DNA of 64,000 nt. Origin: Nonlabens sp. YIK11. Lineage in GTDB: Bacteria; Bacteroidota; Bacteroidia; Flavobacteriales; Flavobacteriaceae. The notes below the pieces were generated by a model, which searched no databases, was not told where the DNA came from, and saw nothing but the letters and a program-made list of their open reading frames with translations. Shown in pieces: positions 1-9,593 of this stretch. A program made the translations under genes and the position numbers. The stretch lies in NCBI RefSeq assembly GCF_001413925.1, contig NZ_LBMJ01000001.1, positions 620,001 to 684,000 on the forward strand, written 5' to 3'. The first letter of the stretch is position 1, and every line of letters begins with the position of its first letter.

Positions 1-273
1 TTAATAAATACAGATCCAGAAAGATACGGGACCTATTACTTTTGCAATAAAGGTAGTATGACATGGTACGCTTTCGCGAAAGCGATATCAGAAAAAGCTG
101 GGTTGCAGAAGAAAATAAGTCGAGTAAAAACATTTCCAAGCCTTGCGGAGAGACCAGAATACAGCGTTTTGGATTGCAGTAATATATTGAGTGTTTTTGA
201 TTATCAAATCTCTATACAGGAAGGAGCAATGAATAAGGTGCTGGATGCTTACAGAGAATTAATAGCTTCCTAA
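1..273 (+). CDS. rmlD: dTDP-4-dehydrorhamnose reductase, C-terminal part
   Basis: The reading frame is open from the first base of the window, so only the last 90 residues are present. The segment GTYYFCNKG followed by WYAFAKAI and then RPEYSVLDCSNI is the typical end of RmlD, which reduces dTDP-4-keto-L-rhamnose to dTDP-L-rhamnose using NAD(P)H in the cytoplasm. An ATG at 58 is internal and is not the start. Its position before the flippase and polymerase genes fits a rhamnose-containing surface glycan. One copy of the 16-bp palindrome (69-84) is read through in frame as AFAKA. The family call rests on the C-terminal motif only, but that motif is characteristic. Confidence 0.85.
   Translation, partial: LINTDPERYGTYYFCNKGSMTWYAFAKAISEKAGLQKKISRVKTFPSLAERPEYSVLDCSNILSVFDYQISIQEGAMNKVLDAYRELIAS
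69..84. repeat. Palindrome copy 1 (exact)
   Basis: CGCTTTCGCGAAAGCG inside rmlD, read in frame as AFAKA. Confidence 0.95.
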
Positions 274-306
274 GAAATCCTCTTCCAAAATATTGAGAAA
301 CTAATT

Positions 307-1590
307 ATGAAGAGGCATCTTAAAAGGCTTGATGATGAACAAAAAACGGTAGCAAAAAACTATAGCGCCTTGATGATACTACAGGGCTTAAACTATGTAT
401 TGCCGTTTGTAATAATTCCATTTTTAGAGAGAACCCTCGAGTTAGAGCGATTTGGTCTTGTTATGCTCGCCCAATATCTAATGGCACTTTGCATCGCTGC
501 AACAGATTTTGGGTTTAGTACTACCGCAGTTCGAGAAATATCAGTTCTCAAATCTAAACGCGAGGACTATTCTACGATATATTTCAAGGTGTTTTGGGCT
601 CGTGCAATTCTGCTGGTATTGGTCTTTGCAGCTCTTTGTGTCTTTGTATTTACCATCCCTAGATTTGCTAAGGAATGGGAAGTTTATTTACTAAGCTATG
701 GAATGGTTGTTGGCCAAACGATGCTGGGTGATTGGTTTTTTCAAGGTATAGAACGTATGCGAATTTTGACCGCTGTAAATGCTGTTTCTAAGATACTGTT
801 CACCCTTCTACTGTTTTTGTTTATAAGTAGTCCATCAGACTATATATTAGTCCCAATTTTTAATTCTATTGGCTATCTATTTGCTGGTGTCATCATGTTC
901 GGTCTAAGTTTTAGGTATGTTTCATGGCAATGGCCTAATTTTAGAAATACCAACGGTTTTTATCGCGACAGCTTTCAAATTTTCATTTCTGATCTTTCAT
1001 CTCAATTCACATATGCTGCAAATGGTGTTGTTTTAGGACTTTTTGCGGGTGATAGCGTCGTCGGGATTTTTAGTGCATTCGATAAATTAATACTGGCAGC
1101 ACGAAAAATGTATATACCTATTAGCCAGGCTTTTTACCCTTATTTATCTAGAAAGCCTTATCAAGAAAAGCGCAGCATGATGAAGAAACTAGCGCTAGGC
1201 ACTTTGACTATAGGTACAATTGGAATGCTTATATTGGTGTTCTTTGGATCTTTCATCTTAAACATTTTATACGCTGATCCTGCTATAGCTGCGAATGATT
1301 ATTTATTAAAGTGGATGGGAATCTCAGTATTATTTGTAGGGTTGAGTTTACTTTTCACAAATCTGTACGCGCCGGCAAGAAAACTTTTTCACCAGCGGCT
1401 TAAGATACTGACAAGTGCGACAGTCTTTAATCTTATATTAGGTTTTTTGCTGGTTCCCAAGTTAGGCTTAACAGGAACTATCGTTACAACTATCTTTACT
1501 GAGTTGTTGATGGTAATAATTGCAGCATATTATTATTGGGGTGATGCTTCATCGAATAGCGAGGAAAATCAACAATTGAATAAACGATAG
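307..1590 (+). CDS. Wzx-type polysaccharide flippase
   Basis: This is a 427-residue protein made almost entirely of hydrophobic segments, with a short charged N-terminus (KRHLKRLDDEQKTVAKNY) and a polar tail. Length, the aromatic early segment around LNYVLPFVIIPFLERTL and the internal SFQIFISDLSSQFTYAANGVVLGLF fit the oligosaccharide flippase family of the MOP superfamily, which turns lipid-linked repeat units across the inner membrane. It lies 33 bp after rmlD and 7 bp before a polymerase-like gene, so it is probably co-transcribed with the polysaccharide cluster. The substrate cannot be read from the sequence. An internal ORF in another frame (509-694) is a shadow. Confidence 0.85.
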   Translation: MKRHLKRLDDEQKTVAKNYSALMILQGLNYVLPFVIIPFLERTLELERFGLVMLAQYLMALCIAATDFGFSTTAVREISVLKSKREDYSTIYFKVFWARAILLVLVFAALCVFVFTIPRFAKEWEVYLLSYGMVVGQTMLGDWFFQGIERMRILTAVNAVSKILFTLLLFLFISSPSDYILVPIFNSIGYLFAGVIMFGLSFRYVSWQWPNFRNTNGFYRDSFQIFISDLSSQFTYAANGVVLGLFAGDSVVGIFSAFDKLILAARKMYIPISQAFYPYLSRKPYQEKRSMMKKLALGTLTIGTIGMLILVFFGSFILNILYADPAIAANDYLLKWMGISVLFVGLSLLFTNLYAPARKLFHQRLKILTSATVFNLILGFLLVPKLGLTGTIVTTIFTELLMVIIAAYYYWGDASSNSEENQQLNKR

Positions 1591-1597
1591 GGTTTCT

Positions 1598-3040
1598 ATG
1601 CTGCTACGCAATATTTTCATCTTCATATATTTATTGTCGACCTTAATTTTGTTTGCAACATTTGACGCAACAATTGAATTGTGGTTCGCGTTTTTTGGAA
1701 ATGCAATAATTCTCACATTTATAACATACTACCATATTTTTATTGAGAAGAAATACAGTCCTTTTTTGAGTACTTACATTGTATTCAGCTATCTTTTTTT
1801 CTTAGTGGCACCCATAGTTCAAGCAGGCGTTCTTGCTCCACTAGCAAATGGTGAATTCGATCATTTTTTTCCATATAAAGAAGATCTATTTCTTAAAACC
1901 AATGGTTTAGTTGCCATCTTCCACATTGTGTTCTTCTTGTTTTATGTTGCTCTCAAGGGGTATATTAAGAATAAGCCTAGATCATCACAGGTTAATTTGC
2001 AGAAACGTAAAGGAAAAGAATTAAGAACAAGTTTTATAATAATAATAATTTCTGTTTTTATCGCGATCATCGGCTTTCCATTTCTTTTAGATGAATATGC
2101 TAGACCAGAATATATAACATCTACCTACTCGCCAGGTGTACAACTTGTGTTGAAAAAAATCCTGTTTGTAATTCCACTTGCTGGTATTGTTTTAATTAAA
2201 ACGGTATTTGATAGAAGACAACTTTCTACGCAAGGCTGGTTTATTGCGGCAGTCACTTTAATGGCGCTATTGCTAGCATTATTCTTTTTTAAAAATCCCC
2301 TTGTAGAAAAGCGAAACGCATTGGGGCCTATTTATTTTTTATTGATATTCTTATTCTTCCCAAGAATACTGAATAGCAACGTTAAGATGAGCCTCACCTT
2401 TTTTGTAATAATGATTGTGTTTTTTCCCCTACTGCAAATTATCACACACTCAGATTATGGATTAGGAGAAATGATTCAAAACCCTAGTCTGTTTACAAAT
2501 GTTATCGATAAAGGTTCGCTTAGTAAGGGATTTATGTCTCTTAACTATGATGCCTTTTGTAATATTGGGATTGTTATAGAAATAGTTGAGCAACGAGGAT
2601 TGTTTTGGGGCGAGCAGCTACTTAGTGCGTTTTTATTTTTTATCCCTAGAGGACTATGGCCAGGTAAGCCAGACTCTTCTGGGCTCATTGTTGGAAACTA
2701 TTTAATTGAGGATTATGACTATTATTTTGCCAACCTATCAAACCCGCTTGTTTCTGAAGGATATATGAATTTTGGAATTGTTGGGGTTGTTATTATGGCA
2801 ATTGCCTTGGCTGTAACAATTGTGTACTTCATGACTTGGCTAGTGAGCAACGATGTTTTAAAGCGTGCAACAGCATTTTATTTTGCCGTCCACCTTTTAT
2901 TTCTTCTACGAGGAGATTTTACCAATGGCTACTCCTATTTTGTTGGCACTCTAATAGGGCTTTATATTTTACCAAAACTAATTATTTACACGTCATCTCT
3001 CTTTATAGATAGCAATGTATGGATTCAAAAAAAGGCTTAA
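1598..3040 (+). CDS. Wzy-like repeat-unit polymerase
   Basis: A 480-residue polytopic membrane protein with roughly a dozen hydrophobic segments. The region IPRGLWPGKPDSSGLIVG and the following SEGYMNFGIVGVV are typical of the O-antigen/oligosaccharide repeat-unit polymerase family, where they belong to a periplasmic loop and the next helix. Such enzymes join undecaprenyl-linked repeat units in the periplasm. It sits directly after the flippase and its end overlaps the next gene by 22 bp. Wzy proteins diverge strongly, so the call depends on this loop, overall topology and context. It could act together with, or instead of, the neighbouring ligase-like protein. Confidence 0.75.
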   Translation: MLLRNIFIFIYLLSTLILFATFDATIELWFAFFGNAIILTFITYYHIFIEKKYSPFLSTYIVFSYLFFLVAPIVQAGVLAPLANGEFDHFFPYKEDLFLKTNGLVAIFHIVFFLFYVALKGYIKNKPRSSQVNLQKRKGKELRTSFIIIIISVFIAIIGFPFLLDEYARPEYITSTYSPGVQLVLKKILFVIPLAGIVLIKTVFDRRQLSTQGWFIAAVTLMALLLALFFFKNPLVEKRNALGPIYFLLIFLFFPRILNSNVKMSLTFFVIMIVFFPLLQIITHSDYGLGEMIQNPSLFTNVIDKGSLSKGFMSLNYDAFCNIGIVIEIVEQRGLFWGEQLLSAFLFFIPRGLWPGKPDSSGLIVGNYLIEDYDYYFANLSNPLVSEGYMNFGIVGVVIMAIALAVTIVYFMTWLVSNDVLKRATAFYFAVHLLFLLRGDFTNGYSYFVGTLIGLYILPKLIIYTSSLFIDSNVWIQKKA

Positions 3041-4278
3041 TAGACTATTTACCTAGGCTCATTTTTTGGTCTATGGCTATCTTATTCGCCATGCCCATAA
3101 TTCCTCGTGGCATAAGACCTTTTTTAATAGGTGTGGTTCTTTTACTTTCTATAGTGAGTTTTTTTGTAGATAATGAAAAGTTTAAATGGCAATATTTTCT
3201 ACTTAACTCAGGGCTATTTGTGCTGTATTGCTTTAGCTTATTGTATACAGAAGACTTATCGTACGGTATTCGTAAGATAGCTGCCGCTTCTTCACTTTTG
3301 ATTTTTCCTTTGATTATAGCATGCATGAGCAAGCGGTGTGTGCAGTATATTCTCGACAGGCGCTATGTTCTTATGTGGTTTTTTATCATCGCGACCTTAG
3401 CGCTTAACATATTAGCCTTCTCGATTTTTAGTCTACAATATAGCTTTGAAGAAGTCATAATTCATTTTGTCAATATCATTAGGTCTGATATACCAGGGCT
3501 TAAAATTCACCCTATTTATCTCAGCATGCATATTGGGATATCGATGATCTTTTCTTTGTTTTTAGTACAGAGAGGTTTAGAGCTAAAGAAGATATTAATA
3601 CTGATCACCATTAATATAATTTTCCTTGCGTTCTTACTTATTCTAATTAAAAAAGGACCAATCATTGCCCTTGTAATTGTTTCAGGGTATTTGGTATTTA
3701 TGTTTAAAAATAGAAGCTTATATCTGGTTTTTGGGTTGACCGCCATAGGAATACTTGCTACTATAATTTTTGTTCCCAAAGTAAATGAACGCTTTTCAGA
3801 ACTGCTTCAAATTCAAAACACTAAAGAAGATTTGACAAATTCAACAAACATCAGGTTTTCCATATTACAGTGTGCCGCACAAGTAATGCCTGAGGCTGGT
3901 TTTTTAGGCTTTGGAGTAGGTGATGGTAAAGAAGAATTAATACAGTGCTATCAGGATAATGCAACCTTTCTTGCAGTAAATCGCTACAACTCTCACAACC
4001 AGTTTCTGGGAATAATCCTAAACGCTGGTTATTTGGGTCTCGCCTTATTTAGCATATTCCTTTTATACCATTTGATAAGAGCCTTTAATAGAAAGAATCA
4101 CCTATTTATTGCCACGTTGCTGTTTTATTGTATTGTAATGTTATCTGAAAACATTCTGGAAAGAGAAAATGGTGTGCTCTATTTTTCCCTATTCATTAAT
4201 TTGTTTTTGATGCTGGATTACAAGTTTTCGACAAAAAATAAGGACGATAAACCTCTTGATAATCTATTGTCAGCATGA
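3019..4278 (+). CDS. O-antigen ligase/polymerase family membrane protein
   Basis: A 419-residue polytopic membrane protein. The late segment NSHNQFLGIILNAGYLGL matches the Wzy_C (O-antigen ligase) signature, in which a His in a periplasmic loop is followed by a Gly-rich helix. Members either ligate finished glycan to lipid A core or polymerise repeat units. Its ATG lies 22 bp inside the preceding gene and it overlaps the next gene by 4 bp (ATGA), so translation is likely coupled. Having this gene beside a Wzy-like gene suggests one polymerase and one ligase, but the sequence does not say which is which. Confidence 0.75.
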   Translation: MDSKKGLIDYLPRLIFWSMAILFAMPIIPRGIRPFLIGVVLLLSIVSFFVDNEKFKWQYFLLNSGLFVLYCFSLLYTEDLSYGIRKIAAASSLLIFPLIIACMSKRCVQYILDRRYVLMWFFIIATLALNILAFSIFSLQYSFEEVIIHFVNIIRSDIPGLKIHPIYLSMHIGISMIFSLFLVQRGLELKKILILITINIIFLAFLLILIKKGPIIALVIVSGYLVFMFKNRSLYLVFGLTAIGILATIIFVPKVNERFSELLQIQNTKEDLTNSTNIRFSILQCAAQVMPEAGFLGFGVGDGKEELIQCYQDNATFLAVNRYNSHNQFLGIILNAGYLGLALFSIFLLYHLIRAFNRKNHLFIATLLFYCIVMLSENILERENGVLYFSLFINLFLMLDYKFSTKNKDDKPLDNLLSA

Positions 4279-5330
4279 GAAATGTATACCACGTGACAGA
4301 GGATGTTTCAAGGGCTAGCGGCGGCATACGCACGGTAGTTGAAGACTTACACAGACATTTCCCACAATCGACGATTCTAACAACACAGAAAGATCCAGCA
4401 GACTACCATATAAAATCTTTCAAAAACAAAGGGCCATGGCTTTACTCAGGGGACTTTAAAGACCATCTCAAAGCCTTGCCGTGTGATTCCCTTTTCCATA
4501 TTCATGGCGTTTGGATGCACGCACAATTTACAGCGGCAACAACTGCCCATAATAGCGACATTCCATTCATCTTAAGTCCACATGGTATGTACGAGCCGTG
4601 GCTATGGAAGGAAGGTACACTCAAAAAGAAACTTTACTTTAATCTTTTGACAAGTTCCGCTTTCGCGAAAGCGAACTACATACATGCCATAACACCAGAC
4701 GAACAAGATAATTTACAAAAGCTATTTCCTAAATCTAATGTAGTTTGTATTCCCAACGCCATCGACACGCCGGTTCTACCAGAGAGAATTAGCCATAAAA
4801 AACCCTATTTCCTATTTTTGGGCAGGCTTCATCCAAAGAAGGGGCTTGACGTGCTACTGGAAGTGTTTGAACAACTGAAACTTGAGAACTTTGACCTACT
4901 AATTGCCGGGAAAGAAAATGAATACTCCAATAGGCTCAAAAAGCAATATGCCTCTAATAGTAATCAAAATATTAAATTCATAGGTGCCGTTCATGGCAGT
5001 GAAAAAAACCAGTTGTATCGTGATGCGCACGCTTTCGTTGCTCCCAGTTACTCTGAAGTGATTGGCATGGTCAATTTAGAGGCAGCTATGATGGCTACTC
5101 CAGTCATCACTACCCATCAGACCGGTATCTTGAAGCAATGGAGTAATAATGGAGGCGTTTTAATAAATCCTGATAAAGAAGAATTGGCACAATCTATAAA
5201 AGAATTATCAAAATTGGGCGACCAACAACGTAACGAAATGGGAGTGAAATTAAGGGAGTTCGTAATAAGGCATTATTCTTGGGACGCTATTGGTCCTATG
5301 TGGAAATCTCTTTATCAATCTATGTCATAA
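4275..5330 (+). CDS. Glycosyltransferase family 4
   Basis: A 351-residue GT-B enzyme. The N-terminal half has a Gly-rich start (SRASGGIRTVVEDLHRHF) and the acceptor-side HGVWMHAQF. The C-terminal half has FLGRLHPKKGLDVLLEVF and the donor-site EX7E motif in SEVIGMVNLEAAMMATPVI. Such enzymes are retaining nucleotide-sugar transferases acting at the inner face of the cytoplasmic membrane. It overlaps the ligase-like gene by 4 bp upstream and the SGNH gene by 1 bp downstream, marking a tight operon. A palindrome copy at 4658-4673 is translated as AFAKA between the two domains. Donor and acceptor sugars are unknown. Confidence 0.88.
   Translation: MRNVYHVTEDVSRASGGIRTVVEDLHRHFPQSTILTTQKDPADYHIKSFKNKGPWLYSGDFKDHLKALPCDSLFHIHGVWMHAQFTAATTAHNSDIPFILSPHGMYEPWLWKEGTLKKKLYFNLLTSSAFAKANYIHAITPDEQDNLQKLFPKSNVVCIPNAIDTPVLPERISHKKPYFLFLGRLHPKKGLDVLLEVFEQLKLENFDLLIAGKENEYSNRLKKQYASNSNQNIKFIGAVHGSEKNQLYRDAHAFVAPSYSEVIGMVNLEAAMMATPVITTHQTGILKQWSNNGGVLINPDKEELAQSIKELSKLGDQQRNEMGVKLREFVIRHYSWDAIGPMWKSLYQSMS
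4658..4673. repeat. Palindrome copy 2 (exact)
   Basis: Inside the GT4 gene, read as AFAKA. Confidence 0.95.
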
Positions 5331-6700
5331 TGAAAAACAAGCTGCTTTTTCTACTATTTATTCAGTATGGCGTTGTTCATTCTCAGGCCTTTAAGAACCT
5401 CAATCTCCCGTCAATAGAAATATCCGAGCAATTACCCACTAGACTTGAACAGAGCTCTACTTTACTTAATGATATTGACGTTCATAATAGACCGTTTAAA
5501 ATTCAATTTTATGGCCAGTCTATAATTTCGGGATTAAACATGGAGCGAATTGAAGAAAAATTAAACGAAAGATTTCCAGGAGTGAATTTTGAAATACTTA
5601 AAAACTCCATAGGAGGTTACCAGGCGCCCGTATTGAAAAAAACGGCTCATTTTGACTTGTATCCTGAATATCCTGACCTACTTATTTTTCATGTCTACGG
5701 CGGGACGAAGAATGGAGATCTTGAAGAAATTCTATGCAATATCAAGTCCCGACTAACCAGTGACGTCTTGATTTTTGACCATCACTATTCCTATGAAGAG
5801 GATAGTATAAAGCAAATAAGCCGCAACATCTATCAAGATGGAGAATCACAGGTTCTTAGAGATCTGACGAATAAATATGGCTTTGGAGTCATTCCTGTCC
5901 GTAAATACTGGGCAGAGTTTTTAAAATTGAACCCTAGATATAACATCAAAGATTTATTGAAAGATACCATCCATCCCAATGATTATGGAAACCAACTGTT
6001 GGAGCATATAATTTTAGAAGGCCTATTTAAAGCAGTAGCGGCTAACAAAGACAAGAATTTTCCATCAACACATAAGGTCATCGAGATTAAATCATCAAAT
6101 CAAATCAAATTTGAATTTACTGGCAACAAGGTTGTTTTAAAACCGGATAGCATTTTAATAGGTAGCACAATAGACCTAAGGATTGACGGTAAAAAACCAG
6201 TAGCAATAACAGAATTATATAGAATGACCCGTCCATCCTCTTTTTCAGGACAGTGGTGGCCAGCAATTAATAAAATATCACTTAACTCTCTTGTTACTCC
6301 TGTGAATGAGGTATGGAAGGTCAAGTTTTACAACATTGATGTAAAAAATGAATCCTACATGTTTAAGGTGTTTGCCGATAAATCAGGATATCAGGGAAAA
6401 GGAGAAAGCGGCAAGGATTTCACATCTGCTAACAAAGAGATATCATTTAAACACGAAGACATTAGCATATTTAGGGGTCCAATAAAGGAAACAAGTCTTG
6501 AAGAATCTACTATCGAATTTGAGGTGAAGAATCCATATATAAATAATCTCACGGTGCATGATAGTGAAGAAATCACGCTGCTACAGTTTTCTAATAATGA
6601 ATCGCACATACTGGAATTGAACAACTCTAGTGGAGCATTCTTAAATAGCCAGCTGATAATCTATCAGCCTCAACAGCTTGATTGTGTCAATGTAAATTAA
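5330..6700 (+). CDS. Exported SGNH/GDSL-like esterase
   Basis: The ATG at 5330 overlaps the stop of the upstream gene by one base and begins a signal peptide (MKNKLLFLLFIQYGVVHSQA), so it is preferred over the ATG at 5279. The product has 456 residues. An SGNH-type domain follows: FYGQSIISGL carries the nucleophile Ser64 but with GQS in place of the usual GDS, NSIGGY is block II, HVYGG is near block III, and DTIHPNDYGNQL supplies the DxxH of block V. Residues after about 260 form a beta-rich C-terminal part with no motif I recognise. In a glycan cluster it is probably an O-acetyl (or other acyl) esterase acting on the exported polysaccharide. The family is likely; the substrate is inference. 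Confidence 0.7.
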   Translation: MKNKLLFLLFIQYGVVHSQAFKNLNLPSIEISEQLPTRLEQSSTLLNDIDVHNRPFKIQFYGQSIISGLNMERIEEKLNERFPGVNFEILKNSIGGYQAPVLKKTAHFDLYPEYPDLLIFHVYGGTKNGDLEEILCNIKSRLTSDVLIFDHHYSYEEDSIKQISRNIYQDGESQVLRDLTNKYGFGVIPVRKYWAEFLKLNPRYNIKDLLKDTIHPNDYGNQLLEHIILEGLFKAVAANKDKNFPSTHKVIEIKSSNQIKFEFTGNKVVLKPDSILIGSTIDLRIDGKKPVAITELYRMTRPSSFSGQWWPAINKISLNSLVTPVNEVWKVKFYNIDVKNESYMFKVFADKSGYQGKGESGKDFTSANKEISFKHEDISIFRGPIKETSLEESTIEFEVKNPYINNLTVHDSEEITLLQFSNNESHILELNNSSGAFLNSQLIIYQPQQLDCVNVN

Positions 6701-6755
6701 ATCAGTTACTTTTCTTCCAAACCCAATCAAAACAGAAAACCCTAGTTACCGTACC

Positions 6756-6771
6756 AATGTAAATTTACATT
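6756..6771. promoter_or_regulatory. 16-bp perfect palindrome AATGTAAATTTACATT
   Basis: The sequence reads the same on both strands and lies in the 95-bp gap before the wcaF-like gene, about 25 bp upstream of its TTG start. It could be an operator for a dimeric regulator or a short hairpin. It is AT-rich, so chance is not excluded. A related CAATGTAAAT also occurs just before, at the end of the preceding gene. Confidence 0.25.
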
Positions 6772-6795
6772 TGATACGAGCAAAAGCCGAAGCAA

Positions 6796-7341
6796 TTGAA
6801 CACCTACCAAAAACTAGATCAATTCAAGCTACCTACTAACTTTAGGGGTAGAAGCGCTTTGACGGTACAGTTATGGTGGCTTGTACAAAGCACACTCTTT
6901 GCATGCTCACCGCAGTTCATGTACGGTTGGCGCAGGTTTTTATTAAGGGCCTTTGGCGCTAAAATCGGAAGAAATGTTATTGTAAGACCTACTGCCAGAT
7001 TTCAGTTCCCGTGGAAAATAAGCATTGGACACAATAGTTGGATAGGTGATGAGGTGAACCTGTACAGTCTTGGAAAGATAGAGATAGGCGATGATGTAGT
7101 CATCTCGCAGCGGTCCTACATATGCACGGGAACTCATGATCCTTTCAAACACACATTTGATATCAGCAGTCATAAAATCATTATTGAAGATCAATGCTGG
7201 CTGGCTACAGACGTCTTTGTCGCACCAGGAGTGACCATAGGCCGTGGCACGGTGATAGGAGCGCGCAGCAGCGTTTTTAAAAACTTGCCATCAGGAAAAG
7301 TTTGCATGGGATCGCCAGCAGTTGTGATTAAAGATCGATAA
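6796..7341 (+). CDS. wcaF: Colanic-acid-type acetyltransferase WcaF-like
   Basis: A 181-residue left-handed beta-helix (hexapeptide repeat) acetyltransferase. The block LTVQLWWLVQSTLFACSPQF, then MYGWRRFLLRAFGAKIG, and WLATDVFVAPGVTIGRGTVIGARSSVF are close to WcaF of colanic acid clusters. It transfers acetyl from acetyl-CoA to a sugar hydroxyl; CTGTHD in the repeat region holds the usual catalytic-site His. The start is a TTG, because the frame is closed by a TGA at 6772 and the first in-frame ATG lies inside the conserved region, so ATG would truncate it. It overlaps the next gene by one base (TAATG). WcaF and WcaI are commonly neighbours. Confidence 0.85.
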   Translation: MNTYQKLDQFKLPTNFRGRSALTVQLWWLVQSTLFACSPQFMYGWRRFLLRAFGAKIGRNVIVRPTARFQFPWKISIGHNSWIGDEVNLYSLGKIEIGDDVVISQRSYICTGTHDPFKHTFDISSHKIIIEDQCWLATDVFVAPGVTIGRGTVIGARSSVFKNLPSGKVCMGSPAVVIKDR

Positions 7342-8567
7342 TGATGCAACTCGAGGGAAAAACCATCACTTTTATCGGCTTGAACTATGCCCCAGAAGAT
7401 ACGGCCATAGGGCTATATTCTACCCAAATGGTAGATGCATTTGCAGCAGCTGGTGCTTATGTGAATGTGGTTACCGCGATGCCCTACTATCCACAATGGA
7501 AGATCCAGAAGCCTTATGACACTGCTGAAAATTATCTAGCCGAGCAGAACGAAACCATTACCATTTATAGGTACAAACAGTACGTTCCAGCGACTCCTAC
7601 CTTTTTAAAACGCATATTACATATCTTAAGCTTTACCTATGGCAGCTGGCGCAATCTGCAAAAAATCAAAAAGACAGACCTTGTCATCAGCATTATTCCG
7701 TTTACCACTTCTGCATATTTAGGAGGTAGGCACGCGCGTAAGCACCAGGTGCCACACTGGATCCACATCCAAGACTTTGAATTCGATGCCGCATTGCAAT
7801 CTGGCGTTTCTGGCGGGAGCAAGAAGCAAGTTTTTAAACAGCTGTTCAAAATTGAAAAGTCAATACTGGACAAGGCATCCAAGGTGAGTACCATAAGCCA
7901 CCTCATGATCAAAAAGCTACAATCAAAAACCAAAACCCCAACCCATTACCTGCCCAACTGGATCGATCCAGCCAGCTTTCAGGTAGATGACTCCAGAGAA
8001 AACCACACTTATTTACAGAGTAAAAAGTTTAAACTTTTATATAGCGGGAATGTTGGAGACAAGCAGGATTGGGAATTTTTCCTCGCTTTCGCGAAAGCGA
8101 TACCATCTCAACACTTTGAAATCATCGTAGTTGGTGCCGGTTCCAGAATGCAGTGGCTCAAAGAAAACGTGCAACTGGACAATGTTCACTATTATGATCC
8201 AGTTCCTTATGCAGACCTGCCATGGCTACTGTCCAGCGCAGATGCCCATTTTCTCTTCCAAAAAGAAGACGTCATCGACACCGTGATGCCGTCAAAACTA
8301 CTGGGCATGATGGCTAGCGGGAAGCCATCGCTAGTATTGGGAAACGCGGCATCTGAGGTGCGCAATGTCTTAGAGGATTCTAATGGTGGTGTTTACACGT
8401 CAGATTATACAGTAGAAGGTGCTGTCGCAACCCTATTAAACTGGAAGGAGCGTCCAGACGTACCTCATCAAATGGGCATGCAAGCCAGAAGCTATGTCAA
8501 AAAACATTTCTCTAGATCACAAATACTCGATCAGTGGATTGATCAACTAGCCTCGCTGGTACCTTAG
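7341..8567 (+). CDS. wcaI: Colanic-acid-type glycosyltransferase WcaI
   Basis: A 408-residue GT-B transferase. The N-terminus ITFIGLNYAPEDTAIGLYST followed by VVTAMPYYPQWKI is the hallmark of WcaI. The C-terminal donor domain contains LLYSGNVGDKQDW and VMPSKLLGMMASGKPSLV. It acts at the cytoplasmic face on the lipid-linked repeat unit. Two adjacent ATGs (7341, 7344) are possible starts; the first overlaps the wcaF stop. A palindrome copy at 8084-8099 is read as AFAKA. Downstream, a 36-bp gap precedes the decarboxylase gene. Confidence 0.87.
   Translation: MMQLEGKTITFIGLNYAPEDTAIGLYSTQMVDAFAAAGAYVNVVTAMPYYPQWKIQKPYDTAENYLAEQNETITIYRYKQYVPATPTFLKRILHILSFTYGSWRNLQKIKKTDLVISIIPFTTSAYLGGRHARKHQVPHWIHIQDFEFDAALQSGVSGGSKKQVFKQLFKIEKSILDKASKVSTISHLMIKKLQSKTKTPTHYLPNWIDPASFQVDDSRENHTYLQSKKFKLLYSGNVGDKQDWEFFLAFAKAIPSQHFEIIVVGAGSRMQWLKENVQLDNVHYYDPVPYADLPWLLSSADAHFLFQKEDVIDTVMPSKLLGMMASGKPSLVLGNAASEVRNVLEDSNGGVYTSDYTVEGAVATLLNWKERPDVPHQMGMQARSYVKKHFSRSQILDQWIDQLASLVP
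8084..8099. repeat. Palindrome copy 3 (exact)
   Basis: Inside wcaI, read as AFAKA. Confidence 0.95.
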
Positions 8568-8603
8568 CAATTCTCTATATTTACACACTAGACGTTGTTT
8601 TCT

Positions 8604-9593
8604 ATGAAAAAAAGAATACTCATTACAGGTGCTGCAGGGTTTCTTGGATCACACTTATGCGATCGGTTCATTAAGGAAGGTTATCATGTAATAGGCATGG
8701 ATAACCTCATTACTGGTGACCTGAAAAATATCGAGCATCTTTTCCCTAGAGAAGATTTTGAATTCTATAACCACGACGTTTCCAAATATGTCCATGTAGC
8801 AGGTAATCTTGATTACATATTGCATTTTGCATCGCCTGCCAGTCCTATAGACTATCTTAAAATTCCCATTCAGACGTTGAAAGTCGGCTCGTTGGGTACA
8901 CATAACTTATTGGGTCTCGCCATGGCTAAGAAAGCCAGATTGTTGATTGCCTCAACATCAGAAATTTATGGTGACCCATTGGTCCATCCACAGACTGAAG
9001 ACTACTACGGTAACGTCAACACCATAGGGCCACGAGGTGTTTATGACGAGGCAAAGCGTTTCCAAGAATCCATGACTATGGCTTACCACAGATATCATGG
9101 TTTAGAAACACGTATCGTGCGTATCTTTAATACCTATGGTCCCAGGATGAGGTTGAATGATGGTCGTGTCATACCGGCATTTATGGGTCAAGCTTTGAGA
9201 GGTGAGGACATCACCATATTTGGCGATGGATCCCAAACAAGATCCTTTTGTTACGTAGACGATCAAGTGGAAGGAATCTATAGGTTACTGCTTAGTGATT
9301 ATTCAGATCCAGTGAACATAGGCAACCCACACGAGATCTCTATTAAGGACTTTGCTCGGGAAATTATAGAATTGACGGGAACGGACCAAAAGATAGTCTA
9401 TCAACCACTACCGCAAGACGACCCTATGCAACGCCAGCCAGACATTGCAAGGGCCAAAGAAATTTTAGGATGGGAACCTAAGGTAGATCGCAAGGAAGGC
9501 ATGAAGCTTACTTACGACTATTTCAAACAACTCTCGCCAGAAGAACTCAAAAAAAGTGAACACAAAGACTTTAGAAAGCATAGCAGACGATAA
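8604..9593 (+). CDS. UDP-glucuronate decarboxylase (UDP-xylose synthase)
   Basis: A 329-residue extended SDR enzyme. The NAD-binding motif [14 protein letters not shown] is at residues 6-19, the catalytic Thr/Ser and Glu are in [10 protein letters not shown], and the YxxxK pair is in GVYDEAKRF. The stretches [31 protein letters not shown] and [13 protein letters not shown] distinguish UDP-glucuronate decarboxylases from other nucleotide-sugar epimerases. It should convert UDP-GlcA to UDP-xylose in the cytoplasm, supplying a pentose for the glycan. An in-frame TTG at 8595 is possible, but the ATG at 8604 starts right at the conserved MKKRILITG. The 3' end overlaps the next gene by 38 bp. Confidence 0.88.
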   Translation: MKKRILITGAAGFLGSHLCDRFIKEGYHVIGMDNLITGDLKNIEHLFPREDFEFYNHDVSKYVHVAGNLDYILHFASPASPIDYLKIPIQTLKVGSLGTHNLLGLAMAKKARLLIASTSEIYGDPLVHPQTEDYYGNVNTIGPRGVYDEAKRFQESMTMAYHRYHGLETRIVRIFNTYGPRMRLNDGRVIPAFMGQALRGEDITIFGDGSQTRSFCYVDDQVEGIYRLLLSDYSDPVNIGNPHEISIKDFAREIIELTGTDQKIVYQPLPQDDPMQRQPDIARAKEILGWEPKVDRKEGMKLTYDYFKQLSPEELKKSEHKDFRKHSRR

